The notes under the pieces: generated by a model | Told to the model about the DNA's origin: nothing | The model's input: the letters and a program-made list of their open reading frames with translations, nothing else | Databases searched by the model: none | Part shown: in pieces, positions 9,318-17,046 of the stretch | How positions within the stretch are numbered: the first letter of the stretch is position 1 | Layout: each line of letters begins with the position of its first letter | Program-made: the position numbers and the translations under genes | From: Phyllobacterium endophyticum | GTDB taxonomy: Bacteria; Pseudomonadota; Alphaproteobacteria; Rhizobiales; Rhizobiaceae | Length of the DNA: 64,000 nt | Direction of reading: 5' to 3' | Assembly: GCF_003010935.1 (NCBI RefSeq) | Contig: NZ_PGGN01000001.1 | Location: 1,116,001-1,180,000 of the forward strand

Positions 9318-10528
9318 AGATAGTACACGTTATTTCCTCGATAGACCCATCCCAAGGCGGCCCTCAAAGTAGTTGCGTGCGCTTGGCAGCAGCCCAGTCG
9401 GCCTTTGGCAATGATGTCCACATTGTCAGCTATGGCGGCGCCGACGTTCGACAGCGTGCATTCCAATCTGCTCACGATGTGCCCCTGTTCTCGCATATTC
9501 AGTGGCACCTGCTTGACGATCCAGGCCGGATTGAGCAGTTGCTGTGCGTCGATGGCGCCAAGGCGTTGCGCGAGGTGCTGCAGGGCGCCTCCTTCGTTCA
9601 CATTCATGGTGTGTGGGAGCCCGTCCTCAGGAGCGCCGCACGTATCGCAAGACAAAAGCAGATACCATATTGCATCCAACCGCACGGCATGCTCGACGCA
9701 TGGAGCATGAAGCAAAAGCAGCTGAAGAAGCGCGTTGCCCTGTTTTTGGGGTACCGGAAGATGCTCGATCAGGCAGACTTTCTGGTGACGCTCAATGCCG
9801 ACGAAGCCCGGCTCCTAGAGCCCCTTCATTTGAAAGTGCCCAATCTCACAGTTCCAAACGGCATTTTCCTCGAGGAGTTCACCGATCTCCCGCAGAAGGG
9901 GTATTTTCGCGAGCGGTTATCCCTGCGTGAGGGAACACGTATCATTCTGTTTCTGTCACGGCTGCATACCAAGAAGGGATTGGATATTCTCGGAACGGCT
10001 TTCAGCCTGATCGCCGCGTCGCATCCCGACGCCGATCTCGTGGTTGCAGGACCGGATGGCGGTGCGCGAGAGAGTTTCGTGGCCCAGATCGATCAGTTGA
10101 ACCTTTCGGATCGCGTTCATTTGACAGGGCCCATCTATGGCAGGGACAAATTGCGCGCGCTGGTCGATGCCGGCTGTTTTTGCCTTCCGAGCCGCCAGGA
10201 GGGCTTTAGTATCGCGATCACCGAAGCTCTCGCATGCGGCCTGCCCTCCGTGATCAGCGATGCATGTCACTTTCCTGAGGTCGGAACTGCCAATGCCGGC
10301 ATAGTCGTTCGTCTCGATCCGGTGGATGTTGCGCATGCGCTTGCACAGGTCCTTGATGACCCCACAATGGCATCGACGATGGGAAAGAACGGACAGCGGC
10401 TTGTTCGCGAGAACTACACATGGCCGCGCATCGCTGAAGTGCTTATCCAGGGCTATAATTCAGTTGGAAGAGGCAAGCGCACCATGTTACCGGGGCAGAA
10501 CACGCTCGTAGCCGCGGCGGATCATTGA
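9314..10528 (+). CDS. Glycosyltransferase family 4-type
   Basis: 404 aa. MKIVHVISSIDPSQGGPQSS is a standard GT4 N-terminus with the glycine-rich acceptor loop. The donor domain is clear: IILFLSRLHTKKGLDIL (about 215), ADLVVAGPDGG, and CLPSRQEGFSIAITEALACG with the EGFxxxxxEA acidic motif, then PSVISDACHFPEV. Third and last gene of the overlapping glycosyltransferase operon. Its 3' end overlaps by 7 nt the convergent acetyltransferase gene, with no terminator visible between them. Confidence 0.9.
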   Translation: MKIVHVISSIDPSQGGPQSSCVRLAAAQSAFGNDVHIVSYGGADVRQRAFQSAHDVPLFSHIQWHLLDDPGRIEQLLCVDGAKALREVLQGASFVHIHGVWEPVLRSAARIARQKQIPYCIQPHGMLDAWSMKQKQLKKRVALFLGYRKMLDQADFLVTLNADEARLLEPLHLKVPNLTVPNGIFLEEFTDLPQKGYFRERLSLREGTRIILFLSRLHTKKGLDILGTAFSLIAASHPDADLVVAGPDGGARESFVAQIDQLNLSDRVHLTGPIYGRDKLRALVDAGCFCLPSRQEGFSIAITEALACGLPSVISDACHFPEVGTANAGIVVRLDPVDVAHALAQVLDDPTMASTMGKNGQRLVRENYTWPRIAEVLIQGYNSVGRGKRTMLPGQNTLVAAADH

Positions 10529-11115
10529 ATTGCCGCATCCCGGCTGCGTTCTTTGATTGGCTTGGCCGGATTTCCTGCATAAATGGTCCATGGCTCCAGT
10601 TTGCCGAAGGCCACGCCTCTGGCCCCGAGTACCGCTCCTTCGCCAATGGTTACACCCGGTCCGACAAACGCCTCGGCCGCAACCCAGGCATTGGAGCCGA
10701 TCGAAATTGGCCTGCTCTTCAACGGAAACGCCGGATCATTGACATCGTGCGTGCCGGTACACAGGTGCGAGCGTTGTGACACGATGGCAAAGTCATCGAT
10801 CGTGATTTCGGCGACATTGTAGCAGATGACACCAGGTCCCATGGACGAATGCCGTCCCATTGTCAGGTTTCCCGGCCACCATATCTTGACGCTGCTGCGC
10901 ACGATTGCGGTGGAGTGAATGCGGGCTCCGAAACGCCGGAGCAGCCAACCCCGCCAGGGGCTGAAGAACGAAGGCGTCCACGCTGCGAACAATGTCCAGC
11001 AGGCCGCCCAAAATAACCTCACGAGCCGGAAGCGAAAAGCAAACGTTGCCCCACCCATGCGCGGCAGCGGCTGTGCGGTATTGTCGAATGTCGGATCGCT
11101 ATAGCGTGATCGCAT
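10522..11115 (-). CDS. WcaF-like hexapeptide-repeat O-acetyltransferase
   Basis: 197 aa, the usual size for the putative colanic-acid acetyltransferase group. A hydrophobic N-terminal stretch (about 28-55) is followed by left-handed beta-helix hexapeptide repeats (ITIDDFAIVSQRSHLC, ISIGSNAWVAAEAFVG, VTIGEGAVLGARG). The catalytic His lies in CTGTHDVND. It ends with YAGNPAKPIKER, typical of the family. It likely acetylates a sugar of the fucose-containing exopolysaccharide using acetyl-CoA. It lies 12 nt behind the polymerase-like gene, as the last member of the minus-strand operon that begins at 15135. Confidence 0.88.
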   Translation of the reverse strand: MRSRYSDPTFDNTAQPLPRMGGATFAFRFRLVRLFWAACWTLFAAWTPSFFSPWRGWLLRRFGARIHSTAIVRSSVKIWWPGNLTMGRHSSMGPGVICYNVAEITIDDFAIVSQRSHLCTGTHDVNDPAFPLKSRPISIGSNAWVAAEAFVGPGVTIGEGAVLGARGVAFGKLEPWTIYAGNPAKPIKERSRDAAIQ

Positions 11116-11127
11116 AGTATGACTTTC

Positions 11128-12411
11128 CTACCGGGATGCGCCAAAGGCAAGGGAATGAGCCATTCTAGAATAGTATGGGTGAATATCCGGTGCGCGGTTT
11201 CGGCACCATGCCAATGTTGGAAGCAGGAATATCAGCATGTGCACCCAAACAGTCAAAACCCAGTCCGTCTGGTGTGATATGGCATGAATGGCAGGCACGA
11301 TGGAGAAGATGTAGACGAGTTGCGCCGACATTTCTCCGCTCTTTGCCGAGGCCCACAAGCGGCTCATTACATAGGCCAGAAGAAGAAATTTCAGTGCGCC
11401 CAAATACCAGAACGATTGAAACGCATCCGCCATCCCTGTCTCGGTCGTGCCTGTCAGTGGATCGTAGTCACGCGCCGCGGCGGGCATCTCCATCATGAGC
11501 GATTCTTTGATCTTCGAACCTACAAGCTGCGCTGGTACGTAATTGAAGATGAGCCTGTTCCAATGGAACTTGCCATAGTCGAAGTCGAAGGTTTCTTCCG
11601 TGTGATGGATGCGCCAAATGGCGTTACGCATTTCGGGACCGCCACTCTTCAACAGATCATCGAAGTTTGCGGCAACGTTTATCTGGGCAATGTCCTGCCA
11701 CGCGGGCGACGAGTTCGCTCTCGTTATGGTGCGATAGTCGCTCATGCTGTTCATTAATAACGTACCGGCAAGGACGCCGCCCAACATGATTGTCCGAGGT
11801 ACGACCCAGCCCCTGTAGAACCAGAACGCCAGGGCGAACATCATGACGAGTTCCACGGCTTCGGCCCGCTTGCCCGTCACGACGATACGGTCGAAATAAA
11901 AGATCAGATCGACGCCGATGATGAAAGCGGCAGTCCACGAATAGCGGCGGGCGAAGCAGAGAACGGCAATCGCCATTCCATAGTTCATGAACCTTGCAAA
12001 AAACAGGTATGCAACCGGAGCTCCACTCATCTGTACCCCAACCGTCACGTCTCCCGGTAGCCGGCTGAGCTTGTAGTAAAAAAACGCTCCCGTGACGGAG
12101 AAGAAGAACGAGGCCATCAGAAGGCGCTTTTCCCTGAAATCCCAACGAAAGAAGCTGAAGGGCCTGGCATTGGAGGACCACCCTAACCAGCACATCGCAA
12201 GACAGACGATCGTGAAGGCAATCGTCTTGGCATATCCACCTTCCGGAAGAAACCGATCGTCAGCCAAGCCCGGAATCTGTGGAAGAATGAAGGCAAATGT
12301 GATCACGCCGACCAGAAAAGGAAATTGATAGATCCTTTCGCGCCGTAACATTCCCCATGCGAGGAGCATGAGAACTGTAGCCAGCATCAGCCATGTCACC
12401 AGCCAATTCAT
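11128..12411 (-). CDS. Polytopic membrane protein, probable polysaccharide polymerase (Wzy-like)
   Basis: 427 aa with about ten hydrophobic segments from the first residue (MNWLVTWLMLATVLMLLAWG) to the C-terminus. A large, less hydrophobic loop at about 235-320 contains SMSDYRTITR and TEETFDFDYGKFHWNRLIFN, which suits the periplasmic catalytic loop of O-antigen/exopolysaccharide polymerases. No signature can prove the reaction; assignment rests on topology and position. The start at 12411 overlaps the upstream DUF218 gene (ATGA); an upstream in-frame extension would run inside that gene and is not credible. No flippase is seen in this locus, so a separate Wzx is needed. Confidence 0.72.
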   Translation of the reverse strand: MNWLVTWLMLATVLMLLAWGMLRRERIYQFPFLVGVITFAFILPQIPGLADDRFLPEGGYAKTIAFTIVCLAMCWLGWSSNARPFSFFRWDFREKRLLMASFFFSVTGAFFYYKLSRLPGDVTVGVQMSGAPVAYLFFARFMNYGMAIAVLCFARRYSWTAAFIIGVDLIFYFDRIVVTGKRAEAVELVMMFALAFWFYRGWVVPRTIMLGGVLAGTLLMNSMSDYRTITRANSSPAWQDIAQINVAANFDDLLKSGGPEMRNAIWRIHHTEETFDFDYGKFHWNRLIFNYVPAQLVGSKIKESLMMEMPAAARDYDPLTGTTETGMADAFQSFWYLGALKFLLLAYVMSRLWASAKSGEMSAQLVYIFSIVPAIHAISHQTDWVLTVWVHMLIFLLPTLAWCRNRAPDIHPYYSRMAHSLAFGASR

Positions 12412-13082
12412 GCTCTTGCCTCCCGCGAGGGGAACGGAGCAGGGACGCGGTCTGTCTCCAAGCCAAGTACCCGGCGAATAGAATACCAGACAGTCTTTGG
12501 ATATTCTTTCAGGATCTGAATTCCATCCGGACCAAAGGCGATTTTTCGTAGTGGCTCGCGGGGCTCTACTGGAACAGACATCCAGTGGATATCTTGCGAC
12601 GCCATCTCGAAGCTCGCCATAGCGCGGCGTGAATGATACCAGCTCGTTACCAGAACGGCGGTTCGAGCATGCATCTGCTTGAGAATTGGCGAAGAGAAAA
12701 CCGCATTCTCCCAAGTCGTTCCCGATTGGCATTCGACGGTAATGGATTTTCTGTCGACCCCCCGGTCGATCATCGCTTCCCTTATCCAGTAACAATCGCC
12801 GTCTCCGCTGACGAGTACCTTCGGCGCGACACCCATGAGCCAAAGACCAGCGGCGCGGGCAGCGCGCGAGGGCCCATCGCCGCCAAGAACGACGATCACG
12901 TCAGCCTTGGCAATCGGATCCCGGATCGTCAGCAGCGGGTTGGCAAGAAGGAGAGCCAGCGGAAAGGCCGATCCAAGACATGCTGCCGCAAGGCTCAGAC
13001 CTGCAAACAGCCACATCCGCGACTGCAGGCGCGCTGAGCGTGGCCGGATTGTTGCTGCGGGTTGAGTTTGCGCAGAAGTCAT
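12408..13082 (-). CDS. YdcF/DUF218 family membrane-anchored protein
   Basis: 224 aa. One N-terminal membrane helix (about 25-48) is followed by a DUF218 domain: ADVIVVLGGDGPSRAARA (about 60-77), APKVLVSGDGD, then VLVTSWYHSRRAM. DUF218 proteins (ElyC/SanA/YdcF type) are envelope-associated and linked to cell-envelope polysaccharide metabolism, but the reaction is not established. It overlaps its neighbours by 4 nt on both sides, placing it firmly inside the polysaccharide operon between the family 2 glycosyltransferase and the polymerase-like protein. Confidence 0.85.
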   Translation of the reverse strand: MTSAQTQPAATIRPRSARLQSRMWLFAGLSLAAACLGSAFPLALLLANPLLTIRDPIAKADVIVVLGGDGPSRAARAAGLWLMGVAPKVLVSGDGDCYWIREAMIDRGVDRKSITVECQSGTTWENAVFSSPILKQMHARTAVLVTSWYHSRRAMASFEMASQDIHWMSVPVEPREPLRKIAFGPDGIQILKEYPKTVWYSIRRVLGLETDRVPAPFPSREARA

Positions 13083-13912
13083 ACGGAAAGGCCGAGTTCT
13101 CGCCGCTGCAATTCCCGCATCTTGATGACAATCATATATTCATAGGACGCGATCAGCCGGCAGTAATGATAGCCTTGCCAGCCATCGAGGAAGCCGCCAC
13201 GGAGAAAATACATATAGGCGAACCGCGCCGCCGGGCGGAACGGTACCCGGTAGGACAACTCCTTGAGTGCACGCCGCCGGGCTTCCGGAGTTGCGCTGAA
13301 GAAGGAGGTCCACGGAATTTTCTTGCTGCGCAGGATCTGTAGCGATTCGCGCGCTTCAAATCCCGAATAGCGATTGTGCTTGTCGAACCAGGCGGTCATT
13401 CCCTTGTTGAAACTGTAGTGAACGAAGTGAGACTTCAAACGTCCGGTCGGTCCGTCTCCGACGGGGCGTGAGTGGCACTCACGCTCATACTGAATGCGTT
13501 CCGGGCGGCATAGTCGTGTAATCCACGTCGGATAAAGGCTGCTGTGCTTGATCCAGCGCCCCATGAACATGTTCTTGTAGCGCGCGCTGAACATTGCTTC
13601 AGGCCTATCGGGATCGGCCGCAATAGCCAGCATTTCGTCACGCAGATCATCCGGAGTGATCTCGTCTGCGTCGGGCATGTAAACCCACTTGTGCTTGAAT
13701 TCGATCTCTTTCAGCCCATACATACGCTGTTTCGTTTCGGTCTCGTATTTGTGCTGGAAGATGCGTGCGCCGGCCGCCTTGGCGATTTCCAGGGTGCGGT
13801 CGGTACTGTAGGAGTCGAGGACAACGATATCGTCGCACCAGGTCAACGATGCCAGGCAAGCCGGCAAGCTGTCTTCTTCATTCAGGGTCATGATCAGAAC
13901 GGATATTGACAA
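13079..13912 (-). CDS. Family 2 glycosyltransferase, KdtX/WaaE-like
   Basis: 277 aa from a TTG start at 13912. The GT-A fold begins LSISVLIMTLNEEDSLPA, with DDIVVLDSYSTDRT and the metal-binding region WVYMPDADEI (DAD). This pattern resembles the WaaE/KdtX beta-glycosyltransferases that add glucose to core or exopolysaccharide. The TTG start is preferred because GGAG sits 7 nt upstream and the residues before the family motif are then minimal; a later ATG at 13894 would cut off the first beta-strand. It follows the WecA-like gene by 26 nt and overlaps the DUF218 gene by 4 nt. Confidence 0.87.
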   Translation of the reverse strand: MSISVLIMTLNEEDSLPACLASLTWCDDIVVLDSYSTDRTLEIAKAAGARIFQHKYETETKQRMYGLKEIEFKHKWVYMPDADEITPDDLRDEMLAIAADPDRPEAMFSARYKNMFMGRWIKHSSLYPTWITRLCRPERIQYERECHSRPVGDGPTGRLKSHFVHYSFNKGMTAWFDKHNRYSGFEARESLQILRSKKIPWTSFFSATPEARRRALKELSYRVPFRPAARFAYMYFLRGGFLDGWQGYHYCRLIASYEYMIVIKMRELQRRELGLSV

Positions 13913-13938
13913 GGGATCACTCCACGCTTGTGACTGAC

Positions 13939-15135
13939 TTAAACGGCGTCCGAGAACATGCCGGGGTTGTTGTTGGCGTTCTGCGGCGTTGCCGTGTGGC
14001 TCATGATTTCCGCGCGCATGGGCGCTGGCGGTATTGGTGCCAGCTGTGCAACCGCCACCGAATGGGACTGCTGAACCCATTCCGTACCGGTCTCGCTCGT
14101 CACAAATACAAAGCCGGAATGCACAGCGAGCGGTATCAGCAGGGCGACGGTCATGAGATAATTCGATGCCTCGATCATGATGCCGAAGCAGCCGATAGCA
14201 CCACAGAGCGCCGATGCTGCAAGAATGATATTCGTTGTCGTGCGCGGCGGGATCGATCTGTCGAGCAGGAGGTGGTGCAGGTGGGACCGGTCGGCCGCCA
14301 ACGGACTGCGGCCCGCATAAAGTCGCCGCACGATAAGGCTGAGCGTATCGATGACTGGTACGGCAACGATCCACAGGAGCACCGAGAAAGCGATGTGCGA
14401 GTGCGTGGAAAGGCTGGTCACCAGATAGGCGATTACCGCGCCAAGTGTCGTACTGCCCGCATCTCCGAGAAATATCTTGGCCCGCGAGAGCCAGGGGCTG
14501 CGCATGTTGAACACAAGGAAGCCGCCGACGGCAGCCAAAAGCACGATTGTAGGGAGTACCAGGTCGCCAGCGCCTTTCCAGGCCGCAATCACAGCGAGCC
14601 AGAAGAGCGCAACGGCCGCACTCCCGCCCGCCAGTCCGTCTATGCCATCGATCATGTTCCAGGAGTTGATAAGGCCTACGACGAACAAAATGGCCACGAC
14701 CGTGAGGAGCGGGAAAGAAATGCTCAGAAGGGCAGGCGGAAGTGCGATGCCGGTCACAATGGTCGATCCCGAAAGGGGATTGACCAGAATGACTGCCGCA
14801 ACGAATTGCGCCGCAAGGCGCTTGACCGCCGAGAGTTCATTGCGGTCATCCACAATGCCGACAAACATTGTGATCAGCAGGCCGGCCCAGAAGGTCAAGG
14901 GAAGCAGAGTTGCGTTTCCGAGAACGAGCATGACCATCGCAAATGCCGCGAAAATAGCGATGCCGCCGCACAGGGGCACTACGCCATCGTGCAGCTTTCG
15001 CCTGTCAGGATAGTCCACAAGTGACCATGCGTGCGCGACATTCTTCAGCACGACGATCAGCAAGGCGCTGACTGCCAGGGCCGCTAGACAATTGGTGATC
15101 CAAACAAACAAGACACACCCCCAGTTGATATGCAT
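13939..15135 (-). CDS. Undecaprenyl-phosphate sugar-1-phosphate transferase (WecA/MraY family)
   Basis: 398 aa integral membrane enzyme with about eleven hydrophobic helices. Family motifs are complete: GIVDDRNEL with the acidic pair, NMIDGIDGLAGG, FLGDAGS, and the cytoplasmic His motif SHLHHLLLD. It transfers a sugar-1-phosphate, in WecA itself GlcNAc-1-P, to undecaprenyl phosphate and thereby starts lipid-linked repeat-unit assembly. It is the first gene of the minus-strand operon that continues with the family 2 glycosyltransferase. The C-terminal tail after the last helix is Ala/Pro-rich and unremarkable. The actual sugar is not predictable. Confidence 0.92.
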   Translation of the reverse strand: MHINWGCVLFVWITNCLAALAVSALLIVVLKNVAHAWSLVDYPDRRKLHDGVVPLCGGIAIFAAFAMVMLVLGNATLLPLTFWAGLLITMFVGIVDDRNELSAVKRLAAQFVAAVILVNPLSGSTIVTGIALPPALLSISFPLLTVVAILFVVGLINSWNMIDGIDGLAGGSAAVALFWLAVIAAWKGAGDLVLPTIVLLAAVGGFLVFNMRSPWLSRAKIFLGDAGSTTLGAVIAYLVTSLSTHSHIAFSVLLWIVAVPVIDTLSLIVRRLYAGRSPLAADRSHLHHLLLDRSIPPRTTTNIILAASALCGAIGCFGIMIEASNYLMTVALLIPLAVHSGFVFVTSETGTEWVQQSHSVAVAQLAPIPPAPMRAEIMSHTATPQNANNNPGMFSDAV

Positions 15136-15511
15136 CCCCTGTGCGAGATGTGTTCACCTCGTCACGGCTGTACGGAATGCTTTTCATGGAGATTAGCGCC
15201 CTCCCTGAAGACGCACCATTTAGGAGAAGTGAGAAGCGCTTCCTCCTGATGGATGAGCCTCAGTCTCTTGCCAATGTCCCTTTGGACTAATGGAATCACG
15301 CGTATAAAGGCTTATCCTGATTAAAAATGAGCTCTGGACAGTCCTGTGACCTCTCTGCGTCACGGTCGCGTCACGTTTGGTTAATTAGCTTCGCTGATCC
15401 GCAAGTATTTGCAGCATAGAACAGAATTGAAGTAGGCCTTTCAAAAATCTCTTTCCAATAAGACAAGTACAAGGGGACTACTTCTTTAATCAGGTAGCGT
15501 AGGGTGTGAAC
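15136..15511. promoter_or_regulatory. Divergent promoter region of wecA-like and LuxR-type genes
   Basis: A 376-nt intergenic region between divergent genes. On the plus strand it carries the GTCACG-N6-TCACG element described separately, then an A+T-rich -10-like stretch and a leader of about 115 nt before the LuxR-type gene. A hairpin-prone AGGAGAAG/CTTCCTCCT pair lies near 15223-15247. No additional reading frame is convincing. Confidence 0.55.
15359..15375 (+). promoter_or_regulatory. Direct-repeat operator GTCACG-N6-TCACG, site 1
   Basis: GTCACG at 15359 and TCACG at 15371 repeat with an 11-bp period. Eight nt downstream is ATTAGC (15384-15389), a weak -10-like hexamer. It lies 137 nt before the ATG of the LuxR-type gene at 15512 and in the same orientation. 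Three similar sites occur in the window, which is the main reason to call it an operator. Confidence 0.6.
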
Positions 15512-16300
15512 ATGAGTGTGACAGTTGCGCGTATGGGAACTGACCATATCCAGCAGGGATCCCCGGTTGAGAGCGGGACCAAATTCCGAAGCGGCATTTT
15601 CATTTATGCCGAAGCCGGAGTTGTGTTCCAGGGTTTGATGCAGTCGCTCCAAAGGACATTCCCGGATATCCGGGTCAGCCTGGCCAACAGCATCGGTGAC
15701 CCGGATACTCAAGACGGCGATGTAGGCCTCGTCCTGCTCCACGCCGATTTTGCGGTGGACGTCGTCGATTGCATCGCCCGTTGCAAGATGCGTTTCCCGA
15801 ATGCTTCCGTGACGCTGATGATCGATGAGAACAGCGCATCGATTCAGGAGTTTACCCGACTCTTCGACAGCAAGACGATCCAGGGTCTCTTGCCTTTCAA
15901 CTTGAAACTCGACGTGTGGCTGGCGGTGGTCTGGCTGTTGCTGAATGGCGGCGATTATTATCCCTCCAATGTCATACGCTCGATGGAAAAAACAGCTGGC
16001 GTGCTTCCCGTAAGCGTGCCGCAGCGTCAAAGCCAACCGGACCGTGCAGCAGCTGGCCGCGCCTGGCCCGTCAAGACACTTACATTGCGTGAGCACGAAA
16101 TATTGCAGCTTCTATCCGAAGGCCTGCAGAACAAGATCATTGCTGACCGGCTCACTCTGTCGATTCACACGGTCAAGGTTCACGTGCACAATCTGATCCG
16201 CAAATTGCGCGCCCATAACCGCACCCAGGCAACGGCAATCTACCGTAACAGCATGAATCCTCATGGGATGAAACCGTTCGACACGACAGCGGTGCACTGA
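15512..16300 (+). CDS. LuxR-type regulator, paralog A
   Basis: 262 aa. Residues about 25-150 form a receiver-like alpha/beta domain (SGIFIYAEAGVVFQGLMQSL ... DVGLVLLHADF) without the usual phospho-acceptor Asp; LLPFNLKLDVWLAVVWLLLN is a highly conserved stretch shared with the gene at 23774. The C-terminus is a LuxR HTH (LTLREHEILQLLSEGL, IHTVKVHVHNLIRKL). A GTG at 15506 is also in frame, but AGGG at 15501-15504 is best placed for the ATG at 15512. It is transcribed away from the polysaccharide operon and toward the RiPP block; a direct-repeat operator lies upstream. Target genes are unknown. Confidence 0.85.
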   Translation: MSVTVARMGTDHIQQGSPVESGTKFRSGIFIYAEAGVVFQGLMQSLQRTFPDIRVSLANSIGDPDTQDGDVGLVLLHADFAVDVVDCIARCKMRFPNASVTLMIDENSASIQEFTRLFDSKTIQGLLPFNLKLDVWLAVVWLLLNGGDYYPSNVIRSMEKTAGVLPVSVPQRQSQPDRAAAGRAWPVKTLTLREHEILQLLSEGLQNKIIADRLTLSIHTVKVHVHNLIRKLRAHNRTQATAIYRNSMNPHGMKPFDTTAVH

Positions 16301-16386
16301 CGGCTCGGCGGATTTAAGCCTTTAGAGGTCAATCCTACCTCGAATTGCCTTCTTGTATGGTCCGGTAACGGCTGTAAAATCTTTGC

Positions 16387-16635
16387 ATGACGATAGCACA
16401 GCCACATAGGTTCGACGATCAAGCGAACAGAACGCTCGAATGCAAGGATGCTCTCAGAGCAGCATTCGAGGAGCTGGCAGATGATGCGCTGAACGCCGGT
16501 TGGGACAGGTTTGAGGTCGCTCTCGCTCTGTCAGAGCTTGCGGAGCATCTCGTCAGAACGACAGCCGAAAGCGCGGGCTCGGAAGCCGATATCGCAATCG
16601 CCAAGGCGATATTCGAGATCAGACGCGCGTTCTGA
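16387..16635 (+). CDS. Small helical hypothetical protein
   Basis: 82 aa, acidic and alanine/glutamate-rich, predicted mostly alpha-helical (ALRAAFEELADDALNAGW, EVALALSELAEHLV). No signal peptide, cysteine or membrane segment. The ribosome-binding site before the ATG is weak. Codon use and amino-acid composition look like a real cytoplasmic protein. It lies 86 nt after the LuxR-type gene on the same strand and could be part of its transcript. I do not recognise a family. Confidence 0.6.
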   Translation: MTIAQPHRFDDQANRTLECKDALRAAFEELADDALNAGWDRFEVALALSELAEHLVRTTAESAGSEADIAIAKAIFEIRRAF

Positions 16636-17046
16636 CCTGTGGGGGTGGGCTGCTCCAACAACAAACTTGTAGAGTTAATATTCCCGTCCTCTTTCCCTCC
16701 AGGGGATAACTCCTGTGCACATTTGCGCGAATATTTGGAATTGTAGTATTTGGGTGACTCAATCGGATTAATTATTGATGCGGCCGTCCTGTCGGGGCTG
16801 CCCAAGGCAACGCCAAGGCCTAATCCCGGAATTGGCATAAAATCCCCTTGGAACGGGCCTTCGGCCGGGTAATTGTGCTTGCCTTGGGGAAAGCCTTAAT
16901 TCATAGTTATTAGACTTTGTGCTAATGGCCCCTATAGTGAACTACTTCAAGCTATAGTAGAGTTAGATGGCACAACAAAATCGCATCAAATAAGTTGACA
17001 GGGCTACATACTCAAAAAAACATATAAATCCGGGGTTTAGGTCGGA
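16636..17046. other. Intergenic region before the SARP-type regulator
   Basis: 411 nt without a credible gene. The last 150 nt are A+T-rich and presumably carry the promoter of the regulator at 17047. A short GGCC-TTC-GGCC hairpin lies near 16858-16868. The GTCACG-N6-TCACG element found elsewhere is absent here, so self-regulation through that element is not supported. Confidence 0.4.

Noticed and set aside
13913-14374. N-terminal extension of the family 2 glycosyltransferase
   Set aside because: It would run antisense-like through the end of the WecA-like gene; the TTG at 13912 with GGAG gives the family N-terminus.
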